Positions 1 to 12,953 of a stretch of 64,000 bases of DNA are shown in pieces. The DNA comes from [Erwinia] mediterraneensis. Lineage in GTDB: Bacteria > Pseudomonadota > Gammaproteobacteria > Enterobacterales > Enterobacteriaceae. A program made the position numbers and the translations under genes. The DNA lies in the NCBI RefSeq assembly GCF_900604315.1, contig NZ_LR026978.1, forward strand, positions 1,478,360-1,542,359, given 5' to 3'. Positions within the stretch are counted from its first letter, which is position 1; each line of letters starts with the position of its first letter. The notes below the pieces were generated by a model. It was not told the origin of the DNA, made no database searches, and saw only the letters and a program-made list of their open reading frames with translations.

Positions 1-12
1 GTACCGTTCAGG

Positions 13-1554
<1,542 letters not shown>

Positions 1555-1700
1555 AAAGCTTGATTTGCTTCAACTTGTGAAGCGATGCTCAAGGAAAAAC
1601 GTCGTAATGAATTACGTGTTCACTCTTGAGACTTGATATTTTTTAAGCCCGGAGGCTCCGATATCAATCCTGCGAGTGCCCACACAGATTGTCTGATAAA

Positions 1701-1712
1701 TTGTTAAAGAGC
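1701..1712 (-). promoter_or_regulatory. rrn leader boxA antitermination site
   Basis: On the minus strand the leader reads gctctttaacaa, followed by atttatcagacaatctgtgt. This is the conserved enterobacterial rRNA leader. BoxA loads the NusB/NusE antitermination complex in known rrn operons. It lies about 150 nt before the mature 16S 5' end, as in E. coli. Confidence 0.85.
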
Positions 1713-1750
1713 GGTGCGACGCGGCTCAGCCGTCTGTCGCGAGGTGGCGT

Positions 1751-1778
1751 ATATTACGCTTTCCTCCTTCAGAGTCAA
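1751..1778 (-). promoter_or_regulatory. rrn P2 promoter
   Basis: Minus strand: -35 TTGACT (1773-1778), a 16-nt spacer and -10 TAATAT (1751-1756). The spacer resembles E. coli rrn P2. It is the second of the tandem rRNA promoters, between P1 and boxA. Confidence 0.8.
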
Positions 1779-1861
1779 TCCTTTTTTCAGGATTTTTCTC
1801 CGGCGGTTCAGCGGACTGAACCTGCTGACCCGGCGGCCTGTATGCCGTTGTTCCGTGTCAG

Positions 1862-1921
1862 TGGAGGCGCATTATAGGCAGTTAATTCTCGCTGACAAGT
1901 CTTTATTTCAGAAAATTTTCC
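1862..1921 (-). promoter_or_regulatory. rrn P1 promoter with UP element
   Basis: Minus strand: -35 TTGTCA (1893-1898), a 16-nt spacer and -10 TATAAT (1871-1876), followed by the GC-rich gcgcctccac discriminator typical of stringently controlled rrn P1. The spacer is nearly identical to the E. coli one. The A/T-rich stretch at about 1899-1921 fits an UP element bound by the RNA polymerase alpha subunit. Fis sites are expected further upstream but cannot be assigned by eye. Confidence 0.85.
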
Positions 1922-2100
1922 GAGCGCTCCTTTTTTAAACATTTGCGTTAAAAGCAGGCGTTTTATGCTGCTTAAAAGCGCAATCCGGCAGGACAACAGG
2001 TGAAAATCTCATCGGTACGCCACTGTTGCGATGCTATTCTTTTTCTCCATCCGTTTTTTCTTCCAGCTTTCTGACTGGATAGCGATAAGAAGGACTCTCG

Positions 2101-3504
2101 ATGATTCGATCCGCGCGCAGTATGGCCGGTCTGCCATGGATAGCCGCCATGGCATTTTTTATGCAGGCGCTGGATGCCACTATTCTCAATACCGCATTAC
2201 CCGCTATAGCGACCAGTCTGGAACGTTCTCCTCTTGCCATGCAATCTGCGGTGATCAGCTACACCCTGACGGTGGCGATGCTGATCCCGGTAAGCGGCTG
2301 GCTGGCAGATCGTTTTGGTACGCGTAAAGTCTTTATTATTGCCGTCTCCCTGTTCACCCTGGGTTCGCTGGCATGCGCCCTTTCGGGCTCGCTTGGCGTA
2401 CTGGTTATCTCACGCGTGGTGCAAGGGGTGGGTGGCGCGATGATGATGCCGGTTGCCCGGCTGGCCCTGCTACGGGCTTATCCGCGCAGTGAACTGCTGC
2501 CGGTGCTCAACTTTGTCACTATGCCTGGACTGGTCGGCCCGATACTGGGTCCGATGCTGGGTGGCTTACTGGTGACTTACGCCACCTGGCACTGGATATT
2601 CCTGATTAATATTCCCATCGGCCTGCTCGGGATATTTTACGCGCGCAAATATATGCCCGACTTCACCACGCCTAAGCGCCGCTTTGACCTGCCCGGATTT
2701 TTACTCTTTGGTTTTGGGCTGGTGCTTATCTCTATTGGTATCGAGCTGTTTGGTGAGCGTATTGTCTCTGCCTGGCTGGCTGCTGGCGTACTGGTCGCGG
2801 GTGTCGTGCTGCTGCTTCTTTATATTGTGCATGCGCGTCGACATCCCGCTCCGCTGATCGGCCTGCCGATGTTCAGAACGCGGACGTTCTCTATCGGCAT
2901 TATCGGCAACCTCGCTTCGCGCCTGGGGACCGGCTGCATACCCTTTTTAATGCCGCTGATGTTGCAGGTCGGTTTTGGTTATTCGGCCATTATTGCCGGT
3001 TGCATGATGGCGCCCACGGCCATCGGCTCTCTGCTGGCGAAGTCGACCGTGACGCAGGTACTACGCTTGTTTGGTTATCGCCGCACGCTGGTCGGTATTA
3101 CCGTCATCATTGGTATTTTGATCGCCACCTTTGCGCTGCAGTCGCCAGCGGAAAGCATTGTGGTGCTGCTTATTCCGCTTTTTATATTAGGTATGGCCAT
3201 GTCAACGCAGTTTACCGCCATGAATACCATTACCCTGGCGGACCTCACCGATGAAAATGCCAGCAGCGGTAACAGTATGCTGGCGGTGACACAGCAGTTA
3301 TCTATCGGGATGGGGGTAGCGGTCAGTGCAGCGGTATTACGCTTTTATCAGGAGTTTGACGGTACGACCGTTGAGCATTTCCACGCCACCTTTCTGACGA
3401 TGGGCGTGGTCACCGTGCTGTCAGCATTTACCTTTATGCTGCTGAAAAATGGCGATGGCCGCCATTTGATCACCAATCGCGATAAAAAGAAGAAAAGCGC
3501 TTAA
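2101..3504 (+). CDS. hsrA: MFS multidrug-type transporter HsrA (DHA2-like)
   Basis: 467-residue inner-membrane protein of the drug:H+ antiporter-2 branch of the major facilitator superfamily, with about 14 hydrophobic segments. Conserved pieces include the [20 protein letters not shown] start and the motif-A-like loop [11 protein letters not shown]. It is strongly similar to E. coli HsrA (YieO) along its whole length. An aaggac ribosome binding site precedes the ATG. The natural substrate is not established. It sits between rrs and rbsR as in E. coli, but yieP, the GntR regulator next to hsrA there, is absent. It converges on rbsR and the two stop codons overlap, leaving no room for a terminator. 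Confidence 0.9.
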   Translation: MIRSARSMAGLPWIAAMAFFMQALDATILNTALPAIATSLERSPLAMQSAVISYTLTVAMLIPVSGWLADRFGTRKVFIIAVSLFTLGSLACALSGSLGVLVISRVVQGVGGAMMMPVARLALLRAYPRSELLPVLNFVTMPGLVGPILGPMLGGLLVTYATWHWIFLINIPIGLLGIFYARKYMPDFTTPKRRFDLPGFLLFGFGLVLISIGIELFGERIVSAWLAAGVLVAGVVLLLLYIVHARRHPAPLIGLPMFRTRTFSIGIIGNLASRLGTGCIPFLMPLMLQVGFGYSAIIAGCMMAPTAIGSLLAKSTVTQVLRLFGYRRTLVGITVIIGILIATFALQSPAESIVVLLIPLFILGMAMSTQFTAMNTITLADLTDENASSGNSMLAVTQQLSIGMGVAVSAAVLRFYQEFDGTTVEHFHATFLTMGVVTVLSAFTFMLLKNGDGRHLITNRDKKKKSA

Positions 3505-4493
3505 ACCGAACTGCGCTCTACCAGTTCCGGCGTCAGAACCAGCGTTTGCTGGCTGGCGTCGGGATCGCCAAGACGATGGATCAGCGTATCAATAGCCAGC
3601 TCGCCCAGCGCATCTTTGGGCTGATGGATAGTGCTCAACGGCGGCGTCATATAGCGCGCCAGTTCAATATCATCATACCCCATCACGGCGATATCCTGCG
3701 GAATGCGTAGCCCGGCCTGATAGATCGCATGATAGACTCCCAGCGCCATGGCATCATTACTGGTGAAAACGGCTTCGGGCAGCGGTTTCAGGCTGAGCAA
3801 CTGATTCATGGCATGGTAGCCGCCGTGGAATTCAAAGTCACCGTTAACCACGTAGCCTGGCGGCACGGTTAATGCGTTACTTGCCATCGCTTTAAGATAT
3901 CCTTCCAAACGCAGGCGCGCTGGCGTTTTATCCAGAGGCCCGGAAATACAGGCAATACGTTTGTAGCCGCGATCAATAAGGTGCTGCGTTGCCATCTCGC
4001 CCCCGAGCAACGCATTATCCTGGATAATATCGCCACGGCCTTCAAAAGGTGCCCAGTCCATCATCACAGTAGGTATCGAAGGATAGCGATTGAGAATTTC
4101 CGCGGAGGGAAGATGGCTTTCGGTGCACATCATCAGCAATCCGTCGACACGCTTTTGCAGCAGAGTCTCCAGGCTGCGATTCATGCGTTCTTCATCCCCT
4201 GCGGTGTTACAGAGGATCAAACTGTAACCGCGCTCATAGCAACAGTTCTCTACCCCCCGCACCACCTCTGAATAAAAGGGGTTACTGCTGGTAGTCAGCA
4301 ACATGCCGATAGTACGGGTTTGATTAATTTTCAGACTGCGCGCCAGCGCAGAAGGCGCGTAGTTAAGCTCGCGAATCGCCTGTTCAACTTTCTCCCGTAC
4401 CTGCTCGCTGACAAAACGGTTGTTATTGATCACATGCGAGACAGTTGAGGTCGAGACGCCCGCCAGCCGGGCGACATCTTTCATGGTTGGCAC
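3501..4493 (-). CDS. rbsR: Ribose operon repressor RbsR (LacI family)
   Basis: LacI/GalR-family regulator that represses rbs until ribose binds. An N-terminal helix-turn-helix ([20 protein letters not shown]) and hinge helix ([11 protein letters not shown]) are followed by a periplasmic-binding-like sugar domain ([23 protein letters not shown]). I chose the GTG at 4493, two bases after the rbsK stop, because it gives 330 residues as in E. coli RbsR; the ATG at 4484 is the alternative. It is the last gene of rbsDACBKR. Its likely operators are the two inverted repeats upstream of rbsD. Confidence 0.95.
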   Translation of the reverse strand: MPTMKDVARLAGVSTSTVSHVINNNRFVSEQVREKVEQAIRELNYAPSALARSLKINQTRTIGMLLTTSSNPFYSEVVRGVENCCYERGYSLILCNTAGDEERMNRSLETLLQKRVDGLLMMCTESHLPSAEILNRYPSIPTVMMDWAPFEGRGDIIQDNALLGGEMATQHLIDRGYKRIACISGPLDKTPARLRLEGYLKAMASNALTVPPGYVVNGDFEFHGGYHAMNQLLSLKPLPEAVFTSNDAMALGVYHAIYQAGLRIPQDIAVMGYDDIELARYMTPPLSTIHQPKDALGELAIDTLIHRLGDPDASQQTLVLTPELVERSSV

Positions 4494-4494
4494 G

Positions 4495-5427
4495 TCATTC
4501 GCCCTGTTGTTGCAGAAACGCATCGATTTCGGCACGCCAGGGCACTGACGGTTGCGCACCGGGCCGGGTCACAGCAATGGCTGCTGCCGCATGGGCAAAG
4601 CGTACCGCATCAACAACGGGCTTCCCTTCAAGGCGGGCAGTAATAAATGCGCCATTAAAGGTATCGCCTGCGGCAATGGTATCCACCGCCTCAACGCGGA
4701 AACCGGCAATACGCTGCCCCTGACCCTGTTCGCTCAGCCAGACGCCCCGGCTTCCCAGGGTGATGAGCACCGTATCGATACCTTTCGCATGAAGCGCCCT
4801 GGCCGCACGCGCCGCGTCCTCATCATTGTTAACTGCAATACCGGTGAGAATTTCCGCTTCGGTTTCGTTAGGCGTAATAATATCGACCAGCGCCAGCAGT
4901 TCATCGGAAAGTTGCGTAGCCGGGGCCGGGTTAAGGATGACCTGCGTCTGATGCTGATGCGCGATTTTTGCCGCCGCCAGCACGCTTTCCAGCGGCGATT
5001 CCAGCTGCATTAACAGTGCGCTGGCCTCAGCAATCACCTGCTGATGGCGCACAACGCAGGCGGGCGTCAGGGCGGCATTGGCACCTGCGCTGATACCAAT
5101 ACTGTTTTCCCCATCAGCGTTAACGAAAATCATCGCCACGCCGGTGGTTGCCCCTGGTACGGTTTCTACCGGCGACGTGTCAATCCGATCCTGCATCAGC
5201 TGCTGACGGATTCGCTCGCCAGTATCATCATCCCCCACACAGGCAATAAAGGCGATGCTGGCACCGGCCCGGCCGGCAGCAACCGCCTGATTCGCCCCTT
5301 TACCGCCAAAGGCGATCTGATACTGTTTCCCGATCACCGTTTCGCCCGGACGCGGAAAATGCGTCAGGTTAAGGATGTGATCGGCATTAATGCTACCGAG
5401 TACCGCCAGTTTTGCGCTTTTGCTCAT
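4495..5427 (-). CDS. rbsK: Ribokinase RbsK
   Basis: Cytoplasmic ATP-dependent kinase turning D-ribose into ribose 5-phosphate for the pentose phosphate pathway. PfkB-family features are visible: the N-terminal [11 protein letters not shown] and [15 protein letters not shown] substrate motif, NPAPA and [12 protein letters not shown] in the middle, and the C-terminal [13 protein letters not shown] with the catalytic Asp and anion hole. The ATG at 5427 gives 310 residues (E. coli 309). A GTG-started extension to 5454 is possible but would run into the upstream hairpin. It lies between rbsB and rbsR. Confidence 0.95.
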   Translation of the reverse strand: MSKSAKLAVLGSINADHILNLTHFPRPGETVIGKQYQIAFGGKGANQAVAAGRAGASIAFIACVGDDDTGERIRQQLMQDRIDTSPVETVPGATTGVAMIFVNADGENSIGISAGANAALTPACVVRHQQVIAEASALLMQLESPLESVLAAAKIAHQHQTQVILNPAPATQLSDELLALVDIITPNETEAEILTGIAVNNDEDAARAARALHAKGIDTVLITLGSRGVWLSEQGQGQRIAGFRVEAVDTIAAGDTFNGAFITARLEGKPVVDAVRFAHAAAAIAVTRPGAQPSVPWRAEIDAFLQQQGE

Positions 5428-5447
5428 AGGGGAATCATCCAGAAAGT

Positions 5448-5468
5448 GCGCCACCGGAACGGTGGCGC
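5448..5468. repeat. Perfect hairpin between rbsB and rbsK
   Basis: A 9-bp perfect stem (gcgccaccg / cggtggcgc) with a gaa loop lies in the short gap between rbsB and rbsK. There is no T-run, so it is more likely an mRNA-stabilising or processing hairpin 3' of the highly expressed binding-protein gene than a full terminator. That role is inference. Confidence 0.6.
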
Positions 5469-5489
5469 GTTGCCCTGCTTTTCTTCGAT

Positions 5490-6365
5490 TTATTTTGTTA
5501 CCAGTTTCAGATCGACCGGATTAATCGCCTGCACTTTTTCGCCTTTCAGCACCTTATCGGCAGTTTGTACGCCAATCGCGCCAATTTTTTCCGGCATCTG
5601 CGCGACGGTAGCGCTGAGCTTGCCGCTTTCAACTGCTTTTACCCCATCATCCGTGCCGTCAAAGCCCACCACAACCACATCAGATTTCCCTGCGGTTTGC
5701 AATGCACGCAGCGCGCCCAGCGCCATTTCATCGTTTTGCGCGAACACAGCCTGAACATCCGGATGCGCCTGCAGCAGATTCTGCATGACGTTCAGTCCTT
5801 TGGTGCGATCGAAATCGGCAGGCTGGCTGGCCAGCACATTGAATTTATGCGCATCTGCCGCCTGTTTGAAGCCTTCACCACGTTCACGCGCAGCTGATGC
5901 GCCAGCGATCCCCTGCAGCTCAATCAGTTTTACGCCCTCGCCCAGCTTTTTGGCGATAAAGTCACCGGCCATTTTGCCGCCAAAACGGTTATCGGAGGCC
6001 ACATGGCTGACCACTTCGCCTTTGGCCGCCACGCGGTCCAGGGTAATAACCGGAATGTTTGCCTGGTTAGCCATTTTCACGGCGTTGCCAACGGCATCCG
6101 AGTCAGTGGGGTTGATCAGTAACAGTCTGGCGCCACGTACCGTCAGATCCTGTACGTTCGCCAGCTCTTTTGCCGGATTGTTCTGTGAATCGAGCACCAC
6201 CAGGTTATAGCCCAGCTTATCCGCTTCTTTCTGTGCGCCATCTTTCAGCGAAACAAAGAACGGGTTATTCAGGGTCGATACCACCAGTGCAAGCGTATCC
6301 TTTGCCAGTGCGCTGGTACTCAGGGTGGCGCCAAGAATGACGGCCAATGCGGTCAACTTTTTCAT
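5490..6365 (-). CDS. rbsB: D-ribose-binding periplasmic protein RbsB
   Basis: Periplasmic binding protein that delivers ribose to RbsAC and also signals to chemoreceptors in E. coli. A Sec signal peptide probably ends at STSALA|KDT (about residue 21). The mature part is a type-I periplasmic fold almost identical to E. coli RbsB, including [40 protein letters not shown] and [11 protein letters not shown]. Length 291 against 296 in E. coli. It is 26 bp downstream of rbsC. Confidence 0.97.
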   Translation of the reverse strand: MKKLTALAVILGATLSTSALAKDTLALVVSTLNNPFFVSLKDGAQKEADKLGYNLVVLDSQNNPAKELANVQDLTVRGARLLLINPTDSDAVGNAVKMANQANIPVITLDRVAAKGEVVSHVASDNRFGGKMAGDFIAKKLGEGVKLIELQGIAGASAARERGEGFKQAADAHKFNVLASQPADFDRTKGLNVMQNLLQAHPDVQAVFAQNDEMALGALRALQTAGKSDVVVVGFDGTDDGVKAVESGKLSATVAQMPEKIGAIGVQTADKVLKGEKVQAINPVDLKLVTK

Positions 6366-6391
6366 TAAAAATTCCTGTGTAAAGGTCAGAG

Positions 6392-7359
6392 TTATTTACT
6401 GCTTTTGTTATCCACCAGTACCGCCAGCAGAATAACCACTGCTTTCACGATCATCTGGTAGTAAGAAGAAACGCCTAATAAGTTCAAGCCGTTATTCAGG
6501 AAGCCGAGGATTAGCGCGCCAATCAGGGTGCCGATAATCCGTCCTTTGCCGCCCGCCAGACTGGTTCCACCCAACACTACAGCAGCAATAGCATCCAGTT
6601 CATAACCGGTACCGGCAGTGGGCTGGGCGGAAGAGAGTCGCGCCACTTCGATAGTGCCCGCCAGCGCCGCCAGCATTCCGCTCAGCGCATAAACGATTAT
6701 TTTGATTCGGCTGACATTAATGCCTGACAGACGTGTAGCCGCTTCGTTGCCACCCAGCGCGTAGATATAACGCCCCAGACGCGTGTGATGCAGCATGTAC
6801 CAGGCCAGCAGAAAAACGAACGCCATCAGCCAGACCGGCGTGGGGATCCCTAACGGGCGACCGATGCCAAACCAGCCAAACAGATCGGCATTGTCGCTGA
6901 AGCCGGTGTTCACCGGGCTGCCGTTGGTATACACCATGGTGACGCCGCGTAGTAACAGCATCATGACCAGCGTGGCGATAAACGCCTGAACCTTGCCTTT
7001 CGCTACAATGGTGCCGGTAATGGCGCCGATAAAGGCGCCCATCGCCAGCGCAGCTGCCACGGCGACCAGGGCGTTCACCTCCAGACCGACCAGCGAGGCG
7101 GCCACCGCACCAGTCAGTGCCAGCAGCGAGCCCACCGACAAATCAATACCGGAAGTCAGGATAACCAGCGTCATCCCTACCGCCATAATGGCGTTTACCG
7201 AGGTCTGTTGCAGGATGTTGAACAGGTTCGCCAGGGTAAAGAAATTAGGGCTCAGGCTGGCGACCACGGCGATCAGCACCAGAAGCGCAATCAGCGATTT
7301 TTGCTCCATTAGCCAGGCTTTACTGAACCAGCGCTGACTGGCCGGTAAGGTTTGCGTAC

Positions 7360-7363
<4 letters not shown>
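6392..7363 (-). CDS. rbsC: Ribose ABC transporter permease RbsC
   Basis: Inner-membrane permease of the ribose importer, 323 residues with about 8-10 transmembrane segments. The family signatures [20 protein letters not shown] and [17 protein letters not shown] are present. It overlaps rbsA by 4 bp, which implies translational coupling. Similar in length to E. coli RbsC (321). Confidence 0.96.
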
Positions 7364-8868
<1,505 letters not shown>

Positions 8869-8875
8869 GAAAACC

Positions 8876-9295
8876 TCAGAAGGTAACGCCCGCGCTCAGG
8901 ATGACGTTCGCATACGGTGAACACTCGCCGCTGCGAACCACCGCCTTGCTGCGCTGAGTCTGTTGTTTGAACTGTTCATGGCTGGTGTAGCTGACAGCGA
9001 TAGTATTTCCCTGATGTTGTTGCAAATGTTCCAGCAGCGCGATCAAAGCGCTGTGCAGCTGTGGATTGTGCTGTTTAATCTCTTCCGCAATCAGCGCGCT
9101 TTCCACCTGCATTTCATGCGTTATCGCGCTAACGACCTGCATAAAATCGGGCGTACCCGGCATCAGGGCCAGATCGATACGTTGCGGCCCTGCGGGGATC
9201 GGCAGACCGGCATCGGCGATGGTGAGCGTATCCGTATGTCCAAGACGGGCAATGACGCAGGAGAGTTCAGCGTTTAATAAGCGACCTTTTTTCAT
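8876..9295 (-). CDS. rbsD: D-ribose pyranase RbsD
   Basis: Interconverts the pyranose and furanose forms of ribose so that RbsK receives its substrate. The start [12 protein letters not shown] and the end [19 protein letters not shown] match the RbsD/FucU family, with the conserved RLGHTDTL and DAGLPIP motifs. The ATG at 9295 gives 139 residues, equal to E. coli, and has a gtggagtggaaaag leader; a GTG at 9304 is the alternative. It is the first gene of the rbs operon. Confidence 0.95.
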   Translation of the reverse strand: MKKGRLLNAELSCVIARLGHTDTLTIADAGLPIPAGPQRIDLALMPGTPDFMQVVSAITHEMQVESALIAEEIKQHNPQLHSALIALLEHLQQHQGNTIAVSYTSHEQFKQQTQRSKAVVRSGECSPYANVILSAGVTF

Positions 9296-9308
9296 CTTTT
9301 CCACTCCA

Positions 9309-9326
9309 CAGCGAAACGTTTCGCTG
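9309..9326. promoter_or_regulatory. RbsR operator O1
   Basis: An 18-bp perfect palindrome, cagcgaaacgtttcgctg, that matches the known E. coli RbsR operator. It covers the predicted transcription start of the rbs promoter and ends 13 bases from the rbsD ATG. Repressor bound here would block initiation. Confidence 0.88.
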
Positions 9327-9331
9327 ACGGC

Positions 9332-9359
9332 AGTGTATGAAATAACCAGGGCAACTCAA
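9332..9359 (-). promoter_or_regulatory. rbsD promoter
   Basis: Minus strand: -35 TTGAGT (9354-9359), a 16-nt spacer and -10 TACACT (9332-9337). The predicted start near 9325 falls inside RbsR operator O1. The -35 is weak, which agrees with dependence on an activator. Confidence 0.6.
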
Positions 9360-9373
9360 TCCTCAGATGCTGA

Positions 9374-9395
9374 AAATGTGATCGCTATCGAAACG
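9374..9395. promoter_or_regulatory. CRP-like site upstream of rbsD
   Basis: aaatgtgatcgctatcgaaa carries one perfect CRP half-site (TGTGATC) and a poor second half. Its centre is about 60 bp upstream of the predicted start, a class-I activator position. The E. coli rbs promoter is CRP-dependent with a similar arrangement. Confidence 0.55.
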
Positions 9396-9400
9396 TTTCG
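9389..9400. promoter_or_regulatory. Second RbsR operator core (O2)
   Basis: A 12-bp perfect palindrome, cgaaacgtttcg, repeats the core of O1 77 bp away (centre to centre), about seven helical turns. It overlaps the CRP-like site, so it could support looping or competition with CRP. That function is inference. Confidence 0.6.
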
Positions 9401-9435
9401 CTCGCGTGGGGGGATTTGTTTAAAGCGACAGACGA

Positions 9436-9460
9436 AGAGACGGCAGGAGGCGCCGTCTCT
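9436..9460 (-). terminator. Hairpin downstream of lsrG
   Basis: A 9-bp perfect stem (agagacggc / gccgtctct) with a 7-nt loop lies 16 nt past the lsrG stop on the minus strand. The tail is only partly T-rich (ttcgtctgtcgcttt). It probably separates lsr transcription from the rbs promoter region. Confidence 0.5.
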
Positions 9461-9475
9461 GTTAAAGGATGGTAC

Positions 9476-9766
9476 TCAGGGATAGAGTGCGTTAAATACA
9501 GTTTTTTTACGCGGTTCAGTCATCAGGCTTTCCAGCGCTTCGACACAAGCCAGGTAGTGTGGCGTTTTTTTATGTGCCAGCACCGCTTCGTTATCAACAT
9601 AGGCTTCATAGATATAAAACCGTGTAGGCAACATCGTATCCTGTAATACATCAAAGCGCAGATTGCCTGGCTCATTAATCGCACCAAGATGATTAGCATG
9701 AAAAACGCGCTTAAATTCTTCGATTTTGTCTGCTTTTACGTTGATCTCAACCAGCGTGACCTCCAT
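9476..9766 (-). CDS. lsrG: Phospho-AI-2 isomerase LsrG
   Basis: A 96-residue ABM-fold (antibiotic biosynthesis monooxygenase-like) enzyme that isomerises phospho-DPD to 3-hydroxy-2,4-pentanedione 5-phosphate and so removes the inducer of LsrR. The sequence matches E. coli LsrG end to end: [37 protein letters not shown] and [10 protein letters not shown]. It follows lsrB by 43 bp. The next enzyme of the pathway, LsrF, normally encoded between lsrB and lsrG, is missing here. Confidence 0.94.
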   Translation of the reverse strand: MEVTLVEINVKADKIEEFKRVFHANHLGAINEPGNLRFDVLQDTMLPTRFYIYEAYVDNEAVLAHKKTPHYLACVEALESLMTEPRKKTVFNALYP

Positions 9767-9809
9767 GAAGCCTCCTTAACCCCTTTAGCTGTCAGTTGTT
9801 GATTCGCAC

Positions 9810-10829
9810 TTAAAAATCGTAGCGCCCAATATTCTCTTTGGTAAATACGACCCGTTCCGGCAACAGAACGATGCCGTTTCCCTTCGCCTCATACTCATAC
9901 CCCTGCACTTTATTGGGCGAAACGGTCAGTTCTCCGCTATCCGGCACGGTGATCTTATCGCCCGGATTCAGCTCCCCTTTTTCCAGTAGCTGCTGCGCCA
10001 CATGAATGGCAATTTTGCCCTGACTTACTACATCCCATAAGCCGAACTGTTTTACCGTGCCGCGTTCAACATAAGGGCGCATGACGTTGGGCGTACTGAA
10101 TCCTACGATAGTGACCGATTTCCGCCCCAGATTCTCTGCAGCCTGAGCGGCAGCGGGTAACGCGTTCGCATCGGGCGCAATAATGACATCGAGATCTGGC
10201 CAGGATTTCAGCACGCCTTCCGCTGTTTGCAGGGATTTGGTGGCATCGTTATAGCCATACTGGGTAGTGACAATTTCCCAGCCGGGATGCTGCGTTGCGA
10301 TAGTTTCTTTGGCGACTTTTACCCACTGATTTTGATCGGTAACTGTCGGACTGGAGTAGAAAAAGGCCACTTTCGCCTTCTCTTTCTTCACCTGGCTGGA
10401 TGCCATTTCAACCAGCATAGTGCCCAGCTGATCGGGCGTGCCCTGATCGATATAAATGGAGCGGCATTCGGGCCGGGTATCGGAATCCCAGGTCAGCACT
10501 TTGACTCCGCGCTGCATGGCGCGTTTTAACGCCGGACACAGTCCATCCGGTGAAACGGCGGCCACCACAATGGCATTATACCCCTGGTTAACGAAGTTAT
10601 TGATCATCTGCACCTGCCCGGAAACGCTGGGCTCGGAGGGCCCGTCATAAGTGACATCCACGCCAAGCGCTTTACCCGCCGCCAGCGCGCCGTTGCCACC
10701 GCTGGTAAAATAGCCAACGCCAACCAGTTTGGGGATAAAGGCGATCCGATCTGCGGCTTGTGCCTGTAACGCGAACAGCCCCAACGAGCCAGCGATAATC
10801 GCTGTTTTCCATCGCATGTTTTTCATCAT
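9810..10829 (-). CDS. lsrB: Autoinducer-2-binding periplasmic protein LsrB
   Basis: Periplasmic receptor for AI-2 that feeds the LsrACD importer. The signal peptide ends near [11 protein letters not shown]. The mature protein has the LsrB start [21 protein letters not shown], and ligand-region motifs [17 protein letters not shown] and [15 protein letters not shown]. Length 339. The match to E. coli and Salmonella LsrB is clear and separates it from RbsB. It is encoded 10 bp after lsrD. Confidence 0.95.
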   Translation of the reverse strand: MMKNMRWKTAIIAGSLGLFALQAQAADRIAFIPKLVGVGYFTSGGNGALAAGKALGVDVTYDGPSEPSVSGQVQMINNFVNQGYNAIVVAAVSPDGLCPALKRAMQRGVKVLTWDSDTRPECRSIYIDQGTPDQLGTMLVEMASSQVKKEKAKVAFFYSSPTVTDQNQWVKVAKETIATQHPGWEIVTTQYGYNDATKSLQTAEGVLKSWPDLDVIIAPDANALPAAAQAAENLGRKSVTIVGFSTPNVMRPYVERGTVKQFGLWDVVSQGKIAIHVAQQLLEKGELNPGDKITVPDSGELTVSPNKVQGYEYEAKGNGIVLLPERVVFTKENIGRYDF

Positions 10830-10839
10830 TCACCTGTCT

Positions 10840-11868
10840 TCATTTGGATGTCAGAGAAGAAGACGCAGACCAGCGAAGACGATATCGCCGGAAAACACTG
10901 CGAAGCGCGCTCCGGTTAAGGGAAGCAGAGCGGCCAATCACCACCAGAATCAGTAACGCGCCCGACAACGCGCTGGAAACCTGGCTGGAAATACCTGCCA
11001 TCTGCAAACCCTGCTGCAAATAACCGATCAAAAACGTGGCAATCGCGGTGCCGATCACTGAACCGGCGCCGCCATAGATATTGGCGCCGCCTAATACGGC
11101 GGCAGTTATCGCCGGCATTAACAACGAACCGCCGAGATCCGCGCGCGCCGAACCGAAATAAGCGGTCATTAAAATCGCCGCCAGCGCGGAGGAAAGGCCG
11201 GTCATGCCATACAAAATAAAAGTGGTGCGCCGGATCGGTAAGGCCCCGTATTGCGCGACGCGCATATTCTGCCCAATCAGGAAGATGTTGCGCCCGGTAC
11301 GTGTGCGGTGCATCAGCACGGCAAAGAACAGCAGGGCCACAAAGAAAATCAGCAACGGTACCGGAAGCGCCATCACCTCGGCATTGACAAAGTCGGTCAG
11401 CGCAGGCGGAAAGCTGCTGATACCTTCAAAACCCGTAGCGCCCGCCATCCCCGAAAGCAGCAGCGCACTGCCGCCAAACAGGTAGAGTGTTCCCAGGGTA
11501 ATCACCAGCGGACTGACGCCGGTAAACAGGATCAGAGCGGCATTGAACAAACCGCAGGCCAGACCCGCCAGCAACGTCAGGGGGATGGCAAACAGCAGCG
11601 GCAGCGCGTTCTGGCACAATATCCCCAGCACAATGGCGCACAGCCCTACCACCGCGCCAAAGGAGATATCGATACCGCCACTGACGATAACCAGCGTCAG
11701 CGGCAAAGCAATAATGCCCAGGGTGATAAAGTCGCTGGTGCTGTAAAGCAGGGTATCGATGTTCCACATCCGTGAGTTCACCATGCCAAACAACAGAATT
11801 TCTGCCACCAGCAAAACCAGCAGGGCGCTTTCCCAGCGCATCAACGGCGCAGCGGTTAAACGGTTCAT
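10840..11868 (-). CDS. lsrD: AI-2 import permease LsrD
   Basis: CUT2-type inner-membrane permease, 342 residues. It has the family motifs TLVIVSGGIDISFGAVVGL and ITAAVLGGANIYGGAGS. The C-terminus is about a dozen residues longer than in E. coli LsrD and rich in Ser/Arg. Its ATG shares one base with the lsrC stop, so the two are translationally coupled. Confidence 0.93.
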   Translation of the reverse strand: MNRLTAAPLMRWESALLVLLVAEILLFGMVNSRMWNIDTLLYSTSDFITLGIIALPLTLVIVSGGIDISFGAVVGLCAIVLGILCQNALPLLFAIPLTLLAGLACGLFNAALILFTGVSPLVITLGTLYLFGGSALLLSGMAGATGFEGISSFPPALTDFVNAEVMALPVPLLIFFVALLFFAVLMHRTRTGRNIFLIGQNMRVAQYGALPIRRTTFILYGMTGLSSALAAILMTAYFGSARADLGGSLLMPAITAAVLGGANIYGGAGSVIGTAIATFLIGYLQQGLQMAGISSQVSSALSGALLILVVIGRSASLNRSALRSVFRRYRLRWSASSSLTSK

Positions 11869-12953
11869 CAGGCGACCCCGCTCTTATTATTTTTCTTCAG
11901 TGCTGGCAGCACGCTTTTAACGGTGTTGCCACTCCCGGAGGCGTTAACCCGGCCAGAGGCCGGGGTCGCGCCTGACAGAAAACGGGCATATTTTTGACGC
12001 CGTATGGTTTTGGCCAGCGCCAGACGTAAGCGACCATCCAGCACCAGTACGGTAAGCAGCACCACTCCGGCGACAAAGTCATTCCACCAGGCGGGAAGAC
12101 GCAGCAGGACCAGCACCGTATCGATTTGCGTAATAAAAAAAGCGCCCAGTACGGCACCCAGCAGCGTACCGGTGCCGCCCAGCAAGCTGACGCCCCCCAG
12201 CACACAGGCAGCGATCGCTTTCATCTCCAGCCCTGTGCCGGTCTGGTTAGGAACGAAACCGATTTGTGAGGCGAAAACGATACCCGCAAAGGCAGCCATC
12301 AGGCCATTCAGGGCAAAAGCCAGCATCAGCACGAAATTTACCGGCACGCCAAGCTGACGCGCGCCCCGGTAGTTATCACCCGTGGCATAAAAGTTACGGC
12401 CGAATGCACTGTGCGCGAGCCAGAGTATCATCAGCGCCACGGTGACCAGCACCGCAAGGCCGAGCGGCGAAACGCCGATCCAGAGGGGAACAGAAAGGGC
12501 TTTGAGGCTGGCGGGTAACCCCTCAATCCATTTACCGTCGGTCAGCACCAGCATCGCGCCGCGAAACAAGCCAAGCGTCCCCAGCGTGGCCACGATGGCA
12601 GGAATACGCAGCGCCACGACCAGCAGGCCATTTATGCAACCGGCCGCCAGTCCCACCAGCAGTGTCGCGGGCAGCGCCAGCATCAGCGTCATGCCGCTGT
12701 TAAGCAGCAATCCCAGCGTTACGGCGCTCAGCCCGACAATGGAGCCTACCGACACATCAATGTTGCGTGTCAGCATCACCAGCGTGGCACCGAGTGCCAG
12801 TAAGATCAGCATTTGCGCGCTGCTGAATACCATACTCAGGGTTTGCAGGCTAAAGGCGTCGCGCTCCATCACGACCAGCAGGCTGAATAACGCAATGATG
12901 GCAACCAGCGCCGTCAGCTCCCGGTTATTCTGAATCGATTTCAGCATCGTCAC
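11868..12953 (-). CDS. lsrC: AI-2 import permease LsrC
   Basis: CUT2-type permease, 361 residues, partner of LsrD. The signatures [19 protein letters not shown] and [17 protein letters not shown] are present. After the last membrane segment there is a basic cytoplasmic tail (about residues 315-361). It overlaps lsrA by 4 bp. Gene order A-C-D-B is as in E. coli. Confidence 0.94.
   Translation of the reverse strand: MTMLKSIQNNRELTALVAIIALFSLLVVMERDAFSLQTLSMVFSSAQMLILLALGATLVMLTRNIDVSVGSIVGLSAVTLGLLLNSGMTLMLALPATLLVGLAAGCINGLLVVALRIPAIVATLGTLGLFRGAMLVLTDGKWIEGLPASLKALSVPLWIGVSPLGLAVLVTVALMILWLAHSAFGRNFYATGDNYRGARQLGVPVNFVLMLAFALNGLMAAFAGIVFASQIGFVPNQTGTGLEMKAIAACVLGGVSLLGGTGTLLGAVLGAFFITQIDTVLVLLRLPAWWNDFVAGVVLLTVLVLDGRLRLALAKTIRRQKYARFLSGATPASGRVNASGSGNTVKSVLPALKKNNKSGVA

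Noticed and set aside
2031-2327. 98-codon plus-strand ORF at the hsrA start
   Set aside because: Out of frame with hsrA and without family resemblance; hsrA explains the region.
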